A program made the position numbers and the translations under genes. DNA of 64,000 nt from Desmodus rotundus (Eukaryota; Chordata; Mammalia; Chiroptera; Phyllostomidae). Shown here piece after piece: positions 12,275-23,039 of the stretch (the stretch's first letter is position 1; the number at the start of each line of letters is the position of its first letter). The notes beneath the pieces are model-generated. The model saw only the letters and a list, made by a program, of their open reading frames with translations. It was not told the origin of the DNA and ran no database searches. The DNA lies in NCBI RefSeq assembly GCF_022682495.2, contig NC_071387.1, positions 148,040,347-148,104,346 of the forward strand, written 5' to 3'.

Positions 12275-12905
12275 TTTTCTTCAATTTTGTTCCTATTATT
12301 TCACTATTTTTTGTCTTACTTTTATTTCAATTTTTATATTTTACTCTTCTCTTCTGTTACTCCATTTTGCTTTCTCCCTTCCCTTTCTTATTTTTGTTTT
12401 AAATTTTATTTTTTCCCTTTCTATGCCTTGTTTCTATTCCTCACTTACTTATTTATCCTCCCTCCATCCTCTTAAAACCATTTTTCTTTCATTAGTCCTT
12501 TCACATTCTTTTCCCCTTTCTTATAATATCCTTATTCTCTTCCCACCTCTATTAATCTTTGCTTATTTGTCATTGATGTTGTGATTGTTGTTGCATTTCT
12601 TCAACTTTATTGCTAGATGTTCACTATTTTTTATTTCAAATCTCATATTTTAATGTTCCCATGTCCTACTTCATTTTACCTCTTCCTGCCCTTTCTTATT
12701 TTCATTTTAAATTTTATTTTTCCCCTTTTTTAGCCTTGTTTCTAATCTTTACTCTTATTATTTCTCTCTCTTCTACCCTCTTATAATTATTTTTCTTTCC
12801 TTTAAACATTTCATGATATTTTTTCTTTCCTTTTTCTTTTTTTATAATATTATTATTCTCTTTCCACCTTTATAGTATTTGCTCAATTGTTGCTGATATT
12901 GTGGT
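12275..12905 (+). repeat. Two pyrimidine-rich tandem units in the L1 5'UTR
   Basis: Two diverged units of about 310-320 bp lie head to tail. Landmarks repeat in order: CTTTCTTATT at 12383 and 12691, a TAAATTTTATTTTT run, GCCTTGTTTC, TTATTCTC at 12532 and 12853, and GCTTATTTGT/GCTCAATTGT at 12561 and 12881. The plus strand is extremely T/C-rich. Tandem 5'UTR units (monomers) carry the promoter in some other L1 families such as mouse; a promoter role here is only inference. Confidence 0.7.
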
Positions 12906-13227
12906 TGTGGTTGGGGATATTCTTTCTGGTATGGGTTTTGTTTGCTGGGTTTCTGTTTTGTTCTGGCAGCAGCTGTACAACAATATACAAGATGTGGTTG
13001 GGGACTATAAATCTCAGTCAGCTAGCAGGATGGGAGAGCCCACCAAAGAACAAGCTAACAACAACCAAAACTCGATTACAACAAGAGAGTTATATAAACT
13101 TTATAAAGGGCATCCCTAGAGCACCCAGCTGAGGAGATCAAGGAGACCACACCACTGAGTCCCACAGGTCTTCTACCACAGAAGGCTGCCCCATGAAGAC
13201 AAGGAGTCAAAGCAGATCAATCTAATA

Positions 13228-14176
13228 TGCAGAAACAAATGAAAAGAATCACCTAATAAGGGGAGATAGAGAAACAATACCCAATCAAAAGGAAAGGAGG
13301 AATCCCCAGAAAATGTGCTAAATGAAATTAAGGCAACCAATGTAATGTTCAAAGTAATGTTTATAGGGATGCTTAAGGAACTAGTGAGGACTACAAGGAA
13401 CTTTATGGGAGCTACTAGGAACTTAGTAAGAACTACATCAGCATGAAAAAGGACATGGAAACTGTGAATAAGAACCAGAAGGAAACGAAGAATAAAGTAT
13501 CTGAAATTAAGAACACACAACAAAGAATTAAAAGCAGGCTACATGAAGCAGAGGATCAAATCAATGAGTTGTAAGACAAGGTAGAAAAGACACCCAATCA
13601 GAGCAACAAAACAAAAAAGATTAAAAAAAGAATGAAGATAATTTAAGAGAGTCTCAGGGCAACATGAAATGTAATAATATTCACATCATGGGGATACCAG
13701 AAGGAGAAGAAAAGGAGCAAGGGGTAGAAAACCTGTTTGGAAAATGACAAAAAGCTTCTCTAACTTGACAAGGGGCAAAGTCAAGTTGACAAGTTTAGGA
13801 AGCACAGAGGGACCCAATCAAGATGAACCCAAAGAGGCCCACTCCAAGACACATCATAATTAAAATGGCAAACTTTAAAGAAAAAGAGAGAATCTTAAAG
13901 GCAGCAAGGGAGAAATAGCTAATAACATATAAGTGAGCTCTGATAAGGCTATCAGCTGATTTCTCAACAGAAACAATACAAGCCAGAAGGGAAGGGCAAG
14001 AAATATTCTGAGTAATGAAAAGCAAAGGCCTGCAACCAAGACTACTCCATCCAGCAAGACTCTTATTTAAAATAGAAGGTGAAATAAGGAGCTTTCCAGA
14101 CACACACAAAAAAAGGCTAAAAGAGTATACCTCCACCAAACCAGCACTGCAAGATATGCTAAAGGGACTGCTGTAA
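13228..14176 (+). pseudogene. L1 ORF1 pseudogene
   Basis: Remnant of the L1 ORF1 RNA-binding/chaperone protein. The first half retains a Lys/Glu/Asn-rich coiled-coil-like coding pattern (roughly 13320-13650). The C-terminal domain is recognisable from CACATCATAATTAAAATG (13851) through CTACTCCATCCAGCAAGA (14041) to the terminal GCTAAAGGGACTGCTGTAA (14158), which encodes the usual LKGLL-stop end. Early in-frame stops (two just after the Met at 13228) and further stops in the C-terminal part disrupt it. The ORF1 in the HAL1-like element at 28067-28782 is homologous and keeps a longer open C-terminal half. Confidence 0.75.
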
Positions 14177-16332
14177 GAAGATGAAGAAATAGAGAAGGAG
14201 AGAAAGGAGCACAGGTATGAAGGAGAAAAATGGCAATAAACAAACACCTATCAATAATAGCCTTAAATGTAAATGGATCAAATGCTCTAATCAAAAGATG
14301 GAGGGTAGCTGAAAGAATAAGAAAACACAACCTGCATATATGCTGCCTACAAGAGACCCACCTCAGAACAAAAGATGTACACAGGCTAAAAGGGATGTGG
14401 TGGAAAGTAAATATTCCAAGCAAATGGACATGAAAAAAAAAGCCGGTGTAGAAGTACTTACATCAGAAAAAATAGACTTCAAAACAAAGGCTATAACAAG
14501 AGACAAAGAAGGTCACTACGTAATACTTAAGGGAGTAGTCCAACAAGAGGATATAACCCTTGCAAACATATATGTACCCAACATAGGAGCACCTAAATAT
14601 ATGAGGAAAATATTGGAGAACTTTAAAAAAGAGATTTACAGCAATACAGTTTTCATAGGGGATTATAACACTCCACTTTCAACAATAGATAGATTGTCCA
14701 AAAAAAAAAAAAAAATGAACAAGGATACTATGGCTTTTAATGACACTCTATATCAAATGGATTTAATTGATAGTTACAGAGCATTTCACCCCAAAGAAGC
14801 AAAATATACATTCTTTTCAAACACACATGGATCATTTTCAAAGATAGACCACATGACAGGACACAAAACAAGCCTCAACAAGTTCAAGAAAATTGAAATC
14901 ATATCAAGCATCTTCTTGGATCACAATGGCTTAAAGCTAGAACCAACCTCAAGAAAAAACTCAAAAACATTCAAATACATGGAGACTTAATAACACATTA
15001 TTAAATAATGAATAGGTTAACAATGAGATCAAAGAAAAATCTAAAAGTATCTGGAAACAAATAAAAATAAACACACAACATCCCAAAATCTATGGGACAC
15101 AGTGAAGGCCGTTCTGAGAGAGAAGTTCATAGCAATATAAGCCTACCTAAAGAAGATAGAAAAATCTCAAATAAACAACCTAACCCTACATGTAAAAGAA
15201 CTAGAGGAACAGCAACAAAGAAAGCCCAGAGCAAGTAGGAGGAAGGAAATAAGCAAGATTAGGGCAGAATTAAAATGACACAGAGACTAAAATTAATTCA
15301 AAGGATCAGTGGATCCAGGAGCTGGTTCTTTGAAAAGATAAACAAAATTGATAAACCTTTAACCAGACTCATCAAGAAAAAATAAGATAATACCCAAATA
15401 AATAAAATCAGGAATGAAAGAGAAGTAACAACTGATATCACAGAAATATAAAAGATTGTAAGAAATTATTATGAACAACTACATGCCAAGAAATTGGACA
15501 ACCTGGGTGCAATGGACAAATTGCTAGAAACACACAACCTTCCAAAACTGAGTCAAGAAGAAGCAGAAAGCCTGAATAGACCAACAACAACTAGCAAAAT
15601 TGAAGCAGTAATCAAAAAACTTCTGGCACACAAAAGCCCTGGACCAGAAGGCTTCACAGGTAAATTTTACCAAGCACTCAAAAGAAGAACTAATTCCTAT
15701 CCTTCTCAAGATATTCCAAAGAATTCAAGAAGAGGGAAGACTCCCAAACTCTTTTTACAAGGCCTGTATTATCCTAATTACAAAACCAGGTAAAGACACA
15801 ACAAAGAAAGAAAAGTACAGGCCAATATCTGTAAAGAACATAGATGCTAAAATCCTCAACAAAATATTGGCAAGCCGGATCCAAGAAAACATTAAAAAAG
15901 TCATACACCCTGATCAAGTGGGATTCATCCCAAGGATGCAAGAATGGTACAATATTTACAAATCAATAAATGTAATATACCACATAAAATAAAGGACAAA
16001 ATCACATGATCATATCAATAGATGCAGAAAAAGAATTTGATAAAATCCAGTACCCACTTATGATAAAAACACTCAGCAAAGTGGGAAAGAAGAAGCACAC
16101 CTCAACATAATAAAGGCCATATATGAGAGATCTACAGCCAACATCATCCTCACTGAGCAAAAACAATGGGCTAAAAGCTTTGCTCTTCAGTTCAGGAACA
16201 AGACAAGGGTGTCTGCTTTCACCACTCTTATTCAGCATAGCACTGGAAGTTTAGCCACAATGATCAGACAAGAAAAAGAAACAAAAGGCATCCAAATTGG
16301 AAAGAAGGGAGTAAAAATACCATTATTTGCAG

Positions 16333-16559
16333 GCAGCCACTGTGGAAAACAGCATGGAATTTCCTCAGAAAATTAAAAATGGAACTGCCTTTTGACCCAG
16401 TGATTCCACTGCTGGGAATATACCCTAAAAATCCCCAAACATCAATTCTAAAGAACTTACATACCTCTATGTTCATAGCAGAGCTATTTACAATAGCCAA
16501 GTGTTAGAAACAGCCTAAGTGCCTATCAGTAGATGAGTGGATTAAAAAATTGTGGGACA
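16333..16559 (+). repeat. First copy of duplicated L1 ORF2 C-terminal module
   Basis: This 227-bp block, starting GCAGCCACTGTGGAAAACAG, aligns with 16680-16905 and differs at roughly a fifth of positions by eye. It is joined on the left to the YADD region and on the right, at GGGACAATGAG, to sequence that belongs upstream of the same module. The result is two consecutive partial C-termini. Confidence 0.85.
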
Positions 16560-16679
16560 ATGAGGAACCATCTCACACCAGACAGAGTGGCCAACATAAA
16601 CAAATCAACAAACAACTGTTGGAATGAATGCGGAGAAAAGGGAACCCTAGTACATTGTTGGTGGGAATGCAGACTGGTG

Positions 16680-16905
16680 AGGCCACTGTGGAAAACAGTA
16701 TGGAATTTCCTCAGAAAACTAAAAATGGAACTGCCCTTTGACCCAGCAATTCCGCTGCTGGGATTATACCCTAAGAGCCCTGAAACACCAATCCAAAAGA
16801 ACCTATGCACCCCAATGTTCATAGCAGCACAATTTACAATAGCCAAGTACTGGAAGCAACCTAAGTGCCCATCAGCAAATGAGTGGATCAAAAAGCTATG
16901 GCACA
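16680..16905 (+). repeat. Second copy of duplicated L1 ORF2 C-terminal module
   Basis: Partner of 16333-16559. This copy sits in the longer open frame, preceded by the expected upstream sequence (ACCATCTCACACCAGACAGA near 16567) and followed by the normal C-terminus. Confidence 0.85.
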
Positions 16906-17117
16906 TTTACACAATGGAATTCTATGCAGCAGAGAGAAAGAAGGAGCTTATACCCTTTGCCACAGCATGGATGGAACTGGAGAGCATTATGCTAAGTGGA
17001 ATAAGCCAGGCGGTGAAAGACAAATACCATATGATCTTACTTATAAGAGGAACACATGAACAAAATAAACTAATGAGCAAAATAGAACCAGAGATATGGA
17101 AACATGGAACAGACTGA

Positions 17118-17325
17118 CAGTTGCCAGAAGGAAGGGGGGAAGTGGGGGAAGGGTGGAAAGAAGAGGACAGGATTAGTCAAAGACTATGTATGAATGACCC
17201 ATGGACATGAACAATGGTGTGGGAATTGACTATGGGAGTAGGGGGGGTGTTCTTGGTGGAGAAGGGCAAAAAAGGAAAAATGAGGACAACTGTAATAGAA
17301 TAAACAATAATAAAAAAGAAGTGCA
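17118..17325 (+). repeat. L1 3'UTR with G-rich polypurine tract
   Basis: Guanine runs (GGGGGG, GGGGG, GGG) at 17133-17155 and again at 17240-17250 fit the polypurine G-quadruplex-prone tract known in L1 3'UTRs. The terminal GACAACTGTAATAGAATAAA is followed by an A-rich tail. Confidence 0.8.
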
Positions 17326-17510
17326 GACTACTGGGCCCTATTCCAGACCTACTAAATCAGAGACTGCATTTTAACAAGATTCCCAGATGATTTGTGTGCA
17401 CATTAACACTTAAGGAGCACTGCCTAAATCAGGAGTCTACAAACTCTGCAGCCTGTGGGGCAGATCCAGCCTGTGTTTATACATAAAGTTTTATTGGAAC
17501 ATACACACAC
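17326..17510. repeat. Two hAT-type (MER5-like and related) fragments
   Basis: 17328-17425 carries CATTTTAACAAGATTCCCAG and a GGAGCACTG-like end, as in MER5A. 17428-17510 carries AGGAGTCTACAAACTCTGCA and AAAGTTTTATTGGAACATAC, typical of another hAT-Charlie family. A short CA tract (17501-17516) follows. Confidence 0.55.
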
Positions 17511-17639
17511 ACACACAAAAGAAAGATGGAGAAGAACAGATCTATTTCCAGTGACTCAGAAAAACATTTTTTCTGCTTGTGTTAAGTAAGCGCTAATAGG
17601 CCTGACATATTTTCATTTGCGTGTGTTTCATAGAGCTAG

Positions 17640-18320
17640 TTTGTTTCACTGGTGCACATAATATATTCATGTCCACAAAATCATTAATAAAAGCATCTCA
17701 TAAGAATTCTAAATGGTATTCTTGCTTTATCTATCATTTCATTTCTGGAAGTAGTTCAAAGAAAATATCAGGCATCTTATCACTTCACCCCTACATACTT
17801 CAGCATACACCTTTAAAAAATGGTGGACATTATTACATAACTCCAATGCCAAATATTAATAACTCCTTGGTATCATTTAATAGCAGTCCATCTACAAGTT
17901 TCCCTAATTGTCTCAATTGCCCTCGCAGTTTGTTGTAATCAGGATCCAAATAAGATCCATTTATTGCACTTGGTTACTACATCCCTCAAATATCTTTTAA
18001 TATAAAGCAGCTCCTCCTCCTCCTCCTCCTTCTTTCCCTTACTTTTTAATCCTAGTGATGTATTGCAGAAAAACAAGGCCAACTCTCTTGCAGAACATGT
18101 CATGATCTGCCTCTGACTGTCGCTTCCTGGTAGGATCATTTAACTTCGTTTCTTTACCTGTGCATTTCTTACAAACTGGAAGTTAGATATACAGGATTGA
18201 TTCAATTTAGGTTAAACATTTTTTGGCAAGAATATGTGATAGATGATGCTGTGCTTTTACTAGTACACCATACCAGGAAACACTTGTCTGGTTGTCCTAC
18301 TCTTAGAGATGCCAAATTTC
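17640..18320. repeat. Old LINE-like repeat, family not named
   Basis: Contains phrases seen in many mammalian copies: CATCCCTCAAATATCTTTTA near 17979, TTTTTTGGCAAGAATATGTG near 18218 and CTTGTCTGGTTGTCCTAC near 18283. A second copy lies at about 58140-58520 (shared GATCC-AAATAAGATCC and TCTTTTAA phrases). A small CTC-triplet run lies at 18010-18031. Confidence 0.45.
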
Positions 18321-19829
18321 ATCAGGTAAGGCCTGATGGGTGCAGGTAGGGCCATCTTGATCCCTCCTTTCTGAAATTTCCCATCAACCTTTTGTGTAAC
18401 AGTTTCATCTGCAGATGATCAATAGGCAGGGCTTCTGCATCCCCAGATAGATGCCAATGGGCTGAAACCAGAGTTTCTTTCATTGCTGCTGTCACCCCCT
18501 CTCCTCTTCCTTGACGCAGCAGAGTGCAGTGTAGGGGAGTTGATGTCAATCAGCTCAGGGCAGTGGGAGTGTTTCAGGGCTGGGGTGCTCCCATTTTGGA
18601 AGGTGACTTTCCAGTTCATTCTAAACTTCCCATGAGCCCTGCTTTAAATGTTCCCAGATGGTGGGCAGTGTTACTGAAGAAAGAATGTTGAAGTTCAGAA
18701 TGTTATCTCATAGTATTTACTAGAACATTGGAAACTGGAGAGGTGTCCATGCCTGGCTGTTTACTTCATAGGCTTTGCATGTCCAGAAAACATTTCTGTG
18801 TGAAGAATCTCTCAGAATATTCCTGTCTGCTCAGGCACAGTATTTCTTGTTTCTCACCATGCACTTGGAGACCCCTCACTTCCCTCTTTATTGCACAGCG
18901 GCCTTTCCATTTCTTTCCTTTCCTTAACAACAGAGGGGCTAATATTTCTCTTATCATTTTTCATTTCATGAAATTCCAGACTACCTTATGTCAAACTGTC
19001 ATTTTTATGTCATGATGTCAATTCTCATATTAAAAAAATAGCTTCTCTAGAGATGCTCTGACTGTAACTGACCTGAAAAGACAAGTTTTATAACTCAAAA
19101 GGTCAAAGAGGCATCTCATTTTCTTACAGTATTTTTACTTGTGGGTCACACTGAACCTATTCTGGAGGACAGAACTGGGTGTACAGTAAGATGGTCGGTC
19201 CAGATTGAATACTGAATAGAGGAAACATGCATTGGCCATGACCTTTGGCCCTCTACCCTTCCTCCCTCACCACTAAATGGTTATTACCTGCACATATTGC
19301 TGCTTTTGATTCTCCAGTCCCATCATCAAGGCAGAGGACTGTTTTTTTAAAATTTTTATTTTCATCTGCACTGCAGACACTGAAGCACAGTAGTTTCCAG
19401 CAAGCAAATTGGGCACAAAAAATAGTCTTCTTCAGATGAGTGGGTGATGCTTGCCTGCATGAGAGTGATTTGCAGGAGGCCTGTCATAAGAGGAAAAGAC
19501 TTATGGGCAGAAGTCAATCTTCAGGCAAATAGACTAAAGAAAGCTCTTGTCACTTCAGACAACCTGAAGGAGAATGCCTCTAGGGTCCAGGATGTTACCT
19601 TCTCAATTCCTTTTCTACTCAGTGTCTCCTCCTACTCCTTGCAAAAAGTCGTAACTCTCCAACTCACTAGGTATTGCCTGGGTCTAGGATGATGGTGGAA
19701 AAGAGGATGGTGGACCAGGTGAAGAAGAAACCTTACATTTAGGATCTTGGGTCCTTCTCCCTAACCTCCAGCCTGGGGCTCTTGCTGAAGGTCGGCCTTC
19801 CACTTGAACTAGATTATTGCTCTCCAGGT
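18321..19829. other. Intergenic, nothing recognised
   Basis: No gene recognised. Open frames on both strands are short and without family resemblance. Base composition is somewhat richer in GC than the first 10 kb. Confidence 0.5.
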
Positions 19830-19974
19830 CCTGGGAGAATAGGACTGGGCCCAAAGAATGCTGAAAGCCTATCCCTTCCTCGTCATGCCTAGAGTAAGGG
19901 CCACACCTCTGTTCTCCCTGAATCCTTGGAGATTTTTTGTTGCTCTTTTTCCTTAGTAACAGCAGCCATCCCTT
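19830..19974 (+). repeat. 145-bp duplicated segment, copy A
   Basis: Aligned by eye without gaps to 21832-21976, offset exactly 2,002 bp, with 10 mismatches in 145 positions (about 93% identity). Both copies contain a pyrimidine tract ending CTTTTTCCTTAG that looks like a splice acceptor, followed by TAACAGCAGCCATCCCTT. I do not recognise the segment as a named repeat. Confidence 0.85.
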
Positions 19975-21135
19975 TAGTCAAGGCCCGAGGGGCCACTTTA
20001 CTTTGGGGAGAGGCTGGGGAGCACAAGTCCAAGGCTTTAGAGAAGGAGAAGGGAATCGGGTCAGGCTGCATGCAGGGAAAGCTGCTTCCTTCCCTCAGCC
20101 TATTCTGCAGGGTAGTGAGTGGGTACAGGCTGGGGGCGGTTGGCACATGCCCTGGAGAAGCAGAGAGGTGTGCTCCCACGCAAGGCCTTAGACTGTCTGG
20201 TCCCTTTTTCTTCTACTCACTCTGGATCTCTGGACTCCTCTCTTTCCTGCATCCTCTACTGCCTGCTCCATGAAAAGACACAAATCTCCTCCAAGGAGTG
20301 CTGATGAATCCAGGCTGGTTCGGCCTCCCCAGACATCCCCAAAAGTAAGCATTACCCTTTAGGGGCAGAAGGAGACTCACCCCTGCTCAGTGACTTGCTT
20401 GGAATAGAACTGGGCCTTGGGCCCGTATGATCAGCCCAGAATCCAAATGACATGAGAGCTGGTTGGGCCTGAACTTGGAGTGGCATGAGCTGCATCCTCG
20501 TGACCAAGTGCATGCTGAGCCGTGAGGGCAGCTAATAACCTACCTTACTGGAAGAAATAGATTTGCTGATATAGCAAAGTTGAGCTGCCTTTTTGCTAAT
20601 GAATTGTTACATGAGCCTATCAAGAAATGCCAAGCGCTTTCCAGTTGACCAAATTTTCCTTTGTCTGTGCTGAAACCTCCTGGAGATAAAATAAAATCCC
20701 TGAGCAGTCTTTACAGTTTGTTTGATATAAATCATCACATACAACCTGCTTTCAAGCTGCTGCTGTGGCTGAATGATCCTCTGCAGGTACAGGACCCGAG
20801 TGCAGGCTCTGCCTAAAAAGGGAAGTAGGGCTCTGGGCAAGGGCCACACATGTGGTCCCATGTCTGAAATGGGTGGACTGCTTTACCTTTAGGATGTTTA
20901 ATTTTAATTTTCTCAAAAAAAATTCCAAGATCATTTTATATTGTTGTAATATCCAATTTGTAAGAAACAAAAGGTATATTTGACTTTACACCGCTCCTGC
21001 CATTGTTGGGGAGATGGGGGAAAGAGGATCAGCGCATGTATAGGCTGCAGACTAGTCAAAAGGATGCTATATGGAAGAGAGAACAGTGCATTTTGTGTTT
21101 TTCCAAAAGCAAAACAAGGCAGGCAAGTTACAAAG
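19975..21135. other. Intergenic, nothing recognised
   Basis: GC-richer near 19980-20200. A 115-codon frame (19926-20273) starts inside the duplicated segment but resembles nothing known and does not continue in the second copy. No RNA gene or repeat recognised. Confidence 0.5.
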
Positions 21136-21243
21136 GGTAAAACATTTTATCTTCATATAAACAATTTTTTTAATTTGATAAAATATAGATAAAAATAAAA
21201 CCACTTTAAGCATTTTTAAGTGTACAATCAGTGGCATTAAGTA

Positions 21244-21355
21244 TTGGGTTGGCCAAAAAGTCTGTTATGTTTTTTTCCATAAAATAAAAGACACAATTTT
21301 CATTTTAACCAATAACTTTATTGATTTGGATATCCTGAGTATGTTGGCTATCTCC
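21244..21355. mobile_element. Mariner terminal fragment
   Basis: Begins TTGGGTTGGCCAAAAAGTCT directly after a TA dinucleotide, matching the terminal inverted repeat and TA target of mammalian mariner elements. The TTTTTCCATAAAATAAAAGA continuation is also typical. Only one end is present. Confidence 0.65.
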
Positions 21356-21480
21356 TGCTATTGGCTTCTGGTGGGTAGAGGCCAGGGGTGCCACTAAACA
21401 TCTTCCAATGCATAAGACAGTCCCATGGCAAAGAATTATTTGGACAAAATGTCAATAGTACCAAGAAACTTTGCAAACCA
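21356..21480 (+). repeat. MER20 (hAT) 3' part
   Basis: Contains GGTGGGTAGAGGCCAGGGGT (21370), CATCTTCCAATGCATAAGAC, and AAAATGTCAATAGTACCAAG (21448), matching the second half of MER20. The first half is missing. Confidence 0.75.
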
Positions 21481-21831
21481 CTTTTGACACAGGTAATGAT
21501 TTAAAGAAATAGTGTGATGTTTTCTGTCTATGTTGGAGCATGTGTCAGAATTTTCTCCCTTCTTCTGGCTGAGGAGTATTCCATTGTATGCACCCACCAC
21601 ACGTTTTTAGCCATTCACCCACTGATGGACGTGGGGACCGTCTCCACCTTTGGCAATAGTGAATACGCTGCCATGGACATGAGCGCACAAGTATCTGTCT
21701 GGGTCCCTGCTTTTAATAATTCTTTTCTTTAAGGTGCTTAAAATATTTTTAATGAGCTAAACCAGATGAAGGATCTGTCTGCTCTTGAAAATTTGTTCCC
21801 TCATATAGAGCTAATTAAATTCCTGTAAATG

Positions 21832-21976
21832 CCTGGAAGGATAGGACTGGGCCCTAAGAATGCTGAAGGCCTATCCCTTCCTCGTCATGTGTAGGCTAAG
21901 GGCCACACCCCTGTTCTCCCTGAATCCTTGGAGATTTTTTGTTGTTCTTTTTCCTTAGTAACAGCAGCCATCCCTT
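21832..21976 (+). repeat. 145-bp duplicated segment, copy B
   Basis: Direct-orientation partner of 19830-19974. The homology starts and ends abruptly on both sides. No poly(A) tail or target duplication was seen, which argues against ordinary retrotransposition. Confidence 0.85.
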
Positions 21977-23035
21977 CAAAGACCTCCTAGAAGAGGTTCC
22001 ATCTCTGAGTAGTATATTTGAGGCATCGGTGAATCCTAAACCTGGCTTCACATCAGAATCACATGCATGGCATCTAAATATTATGGATGGCTAGAAATCT
22101 GGTATATACGACACTAGCCAAGTGGTTATACTTAACAGCACCGATGTCGAGACAAATGACATCATGTGTCTCCAATATGACGCATGTCATCTATGTAGCA
22201 CCCCTGCCAAAAATGCTCAACCTAAATCTAATCACAAGGAAACACACACTCACACTGAAGTACATTCTGCAAAACAATAAAAATGCCAAGGTAATTAAAG
22301 GCAAAAAAAAGAAAAAGAAAAAGTTAGAAACTGTTCCAGGTTAGAGGAGACTGAAGGGACATGAAAATGAAATGTATTGAGGATTCTTAATTGGATTCAG
22401 GATTTAAAAAGCAACTATAAAGGACATCATTGAAACAACTGGGAAAGTCTGAATATGGACTGTTAGATAATAGTATTGTAACAATGGTAAATCTCCTGAA
22501 TATGATCATTGTATTATGGCTATTTATGTAAATATCTTTGTTCATAGGATAAAAATGTGGAAATATATAAAATTGAAGAGAAATTATGCTTGCAACTAAT
22601 TTTCAAGGGTTCAAAGAATAAATGTGTGTGTGCATGTAGCTATATACATTTGTACAGAAAGATATAAATATATATAAATGTGGGGAATGTTAATAACAGT
22701 GAACCTAGGTGAACCTGTCATAAATATAGTTATTAATTGAACTCATCATGAAATGTTTACATTGGGTTGAAAGTTCTAAAATAAACAGGGAAAGAAAGAC
22801 AGTAACTCGAACCCACCCGAGACCTTCAGAAACTGCAGCTCCTGGGGCAGTGACTAGTATTTTTGTTGACTCTCTCAAGCAATCCTGGAGTGGCTAGTCG
22901 TGCACCAATCTGCAAACCCATATGTGTGACCCACTAAGCTAGATCCCTCTTTAGGTACCTCTCTACTGGGATTCTGTGATGTTCTTGAGAGCAGGATTTC
23001 TAAGCAGTGGGGAAAGATGGATCATTCGATGTCCA
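21977..23035. other. Intergenic, nothing firm
   Basis: AT-rich. A short TG tract lies near 22625. An A-rich run near 22302-22324 is low complexity. No gene or RNA gene recognised. Confidence 0.5.
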
Positions 23036-23039
23036 ATGG

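Larger units (their letters stand above)
14230..17117 (+). pseudogene. L1 ORF2 (endonuclease/reverse transcriptase) pseudogene
   Basis: The remnant begins MAINKHLSIIALNVNG at 14230 and keeps the endonuclease QETHLR motif near 14355, a GDYNT motif near 14657 and an LDHNG version of the SDH active-site motif near 14917. A frameshift occurs between about 14340 and 14430. Reverse-transcriptase sequence follows in broken frames (NADAKILN-like region near 15840, QVGFIP-like near 15920, GIQIGKKGV near 16285). The frame then breaks exactly at LFA of the LFADD/YADD catalytic motif, where a deletion joins it at 16332/16333 to the C-terminal Cys-domain region. The last open part (16533-17117) carries the C-terminal CWWEC-type sequence and ends at the normal ORF2 stop. 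ORF2 is normally about 1,270 residues, so several hundred codons are missing. Confidence 0.85.
11840..17325 (+). mobile_element. LINE-1, near full length, inactive and rearranged
   Basis: About 5.5 kb. The order is a 5'UTR starting near the GGAACATGGTGGCGGAGTAG phrase, a pyrimidine-rich tandem section (12275-12905), ORF1 remnant, ORF2 remnant, a G-rich polypurine 3'UTR and an A-rich AATAAACAATAATAAAAAAG end. L1 encodes an RNA-binding ORF1 protein and an endonuclease/reverse-transcriptase ORF2 protein that copy L1 RNA into the genome. Both frames here carry stops and frameshifts, and ORF2 has an internal deletion plus a duplicated C-terminal module, so this copy cannot move. The 3'UTR tail is shared with the HAL1-like element at 26862-29170 and the fragment at 33720-33840, so they used the same L1 lineage. 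Confidence 0.88.
21140..21730 (-). repeat. Antisense L1M remnant carrying nested elements
   Basis: The left part has TTTTTAAGTGTACAATCAGT (21214) and GTGGCATTAAGTA, typical of antisense L1M. The right part has GAGTATTCCATTGTATGCAC (21572), GCCATTCACCCACTGATGGA (21611) and GACATGAGCGCACAAGTATC (21677). The two halves are separated by mariner and MER20 sequence at 21244-21480. Confidence 0.7.

Noticed and set aside
12252..12584. A 110-codon hydrophobic frame resembling a membrane protein
   Set aside because: It arises from the T/C-rich L1 5'UTR tandem units; Phe/Leu/Ser-rich translation is expected from pyrimidine tracts.
13795..14423. Antisense open frames of 118-150 codons
   Set aside because: They are the reverse complement of the A-rich L1 ORF1 C-terminus and ORF2 start.
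19926..20273. A 115-codon plus frame beginning in duplicated segment A
   Set aside because: The frame is not maintained beyond the shared segment in copy B and no protein family is recognised.
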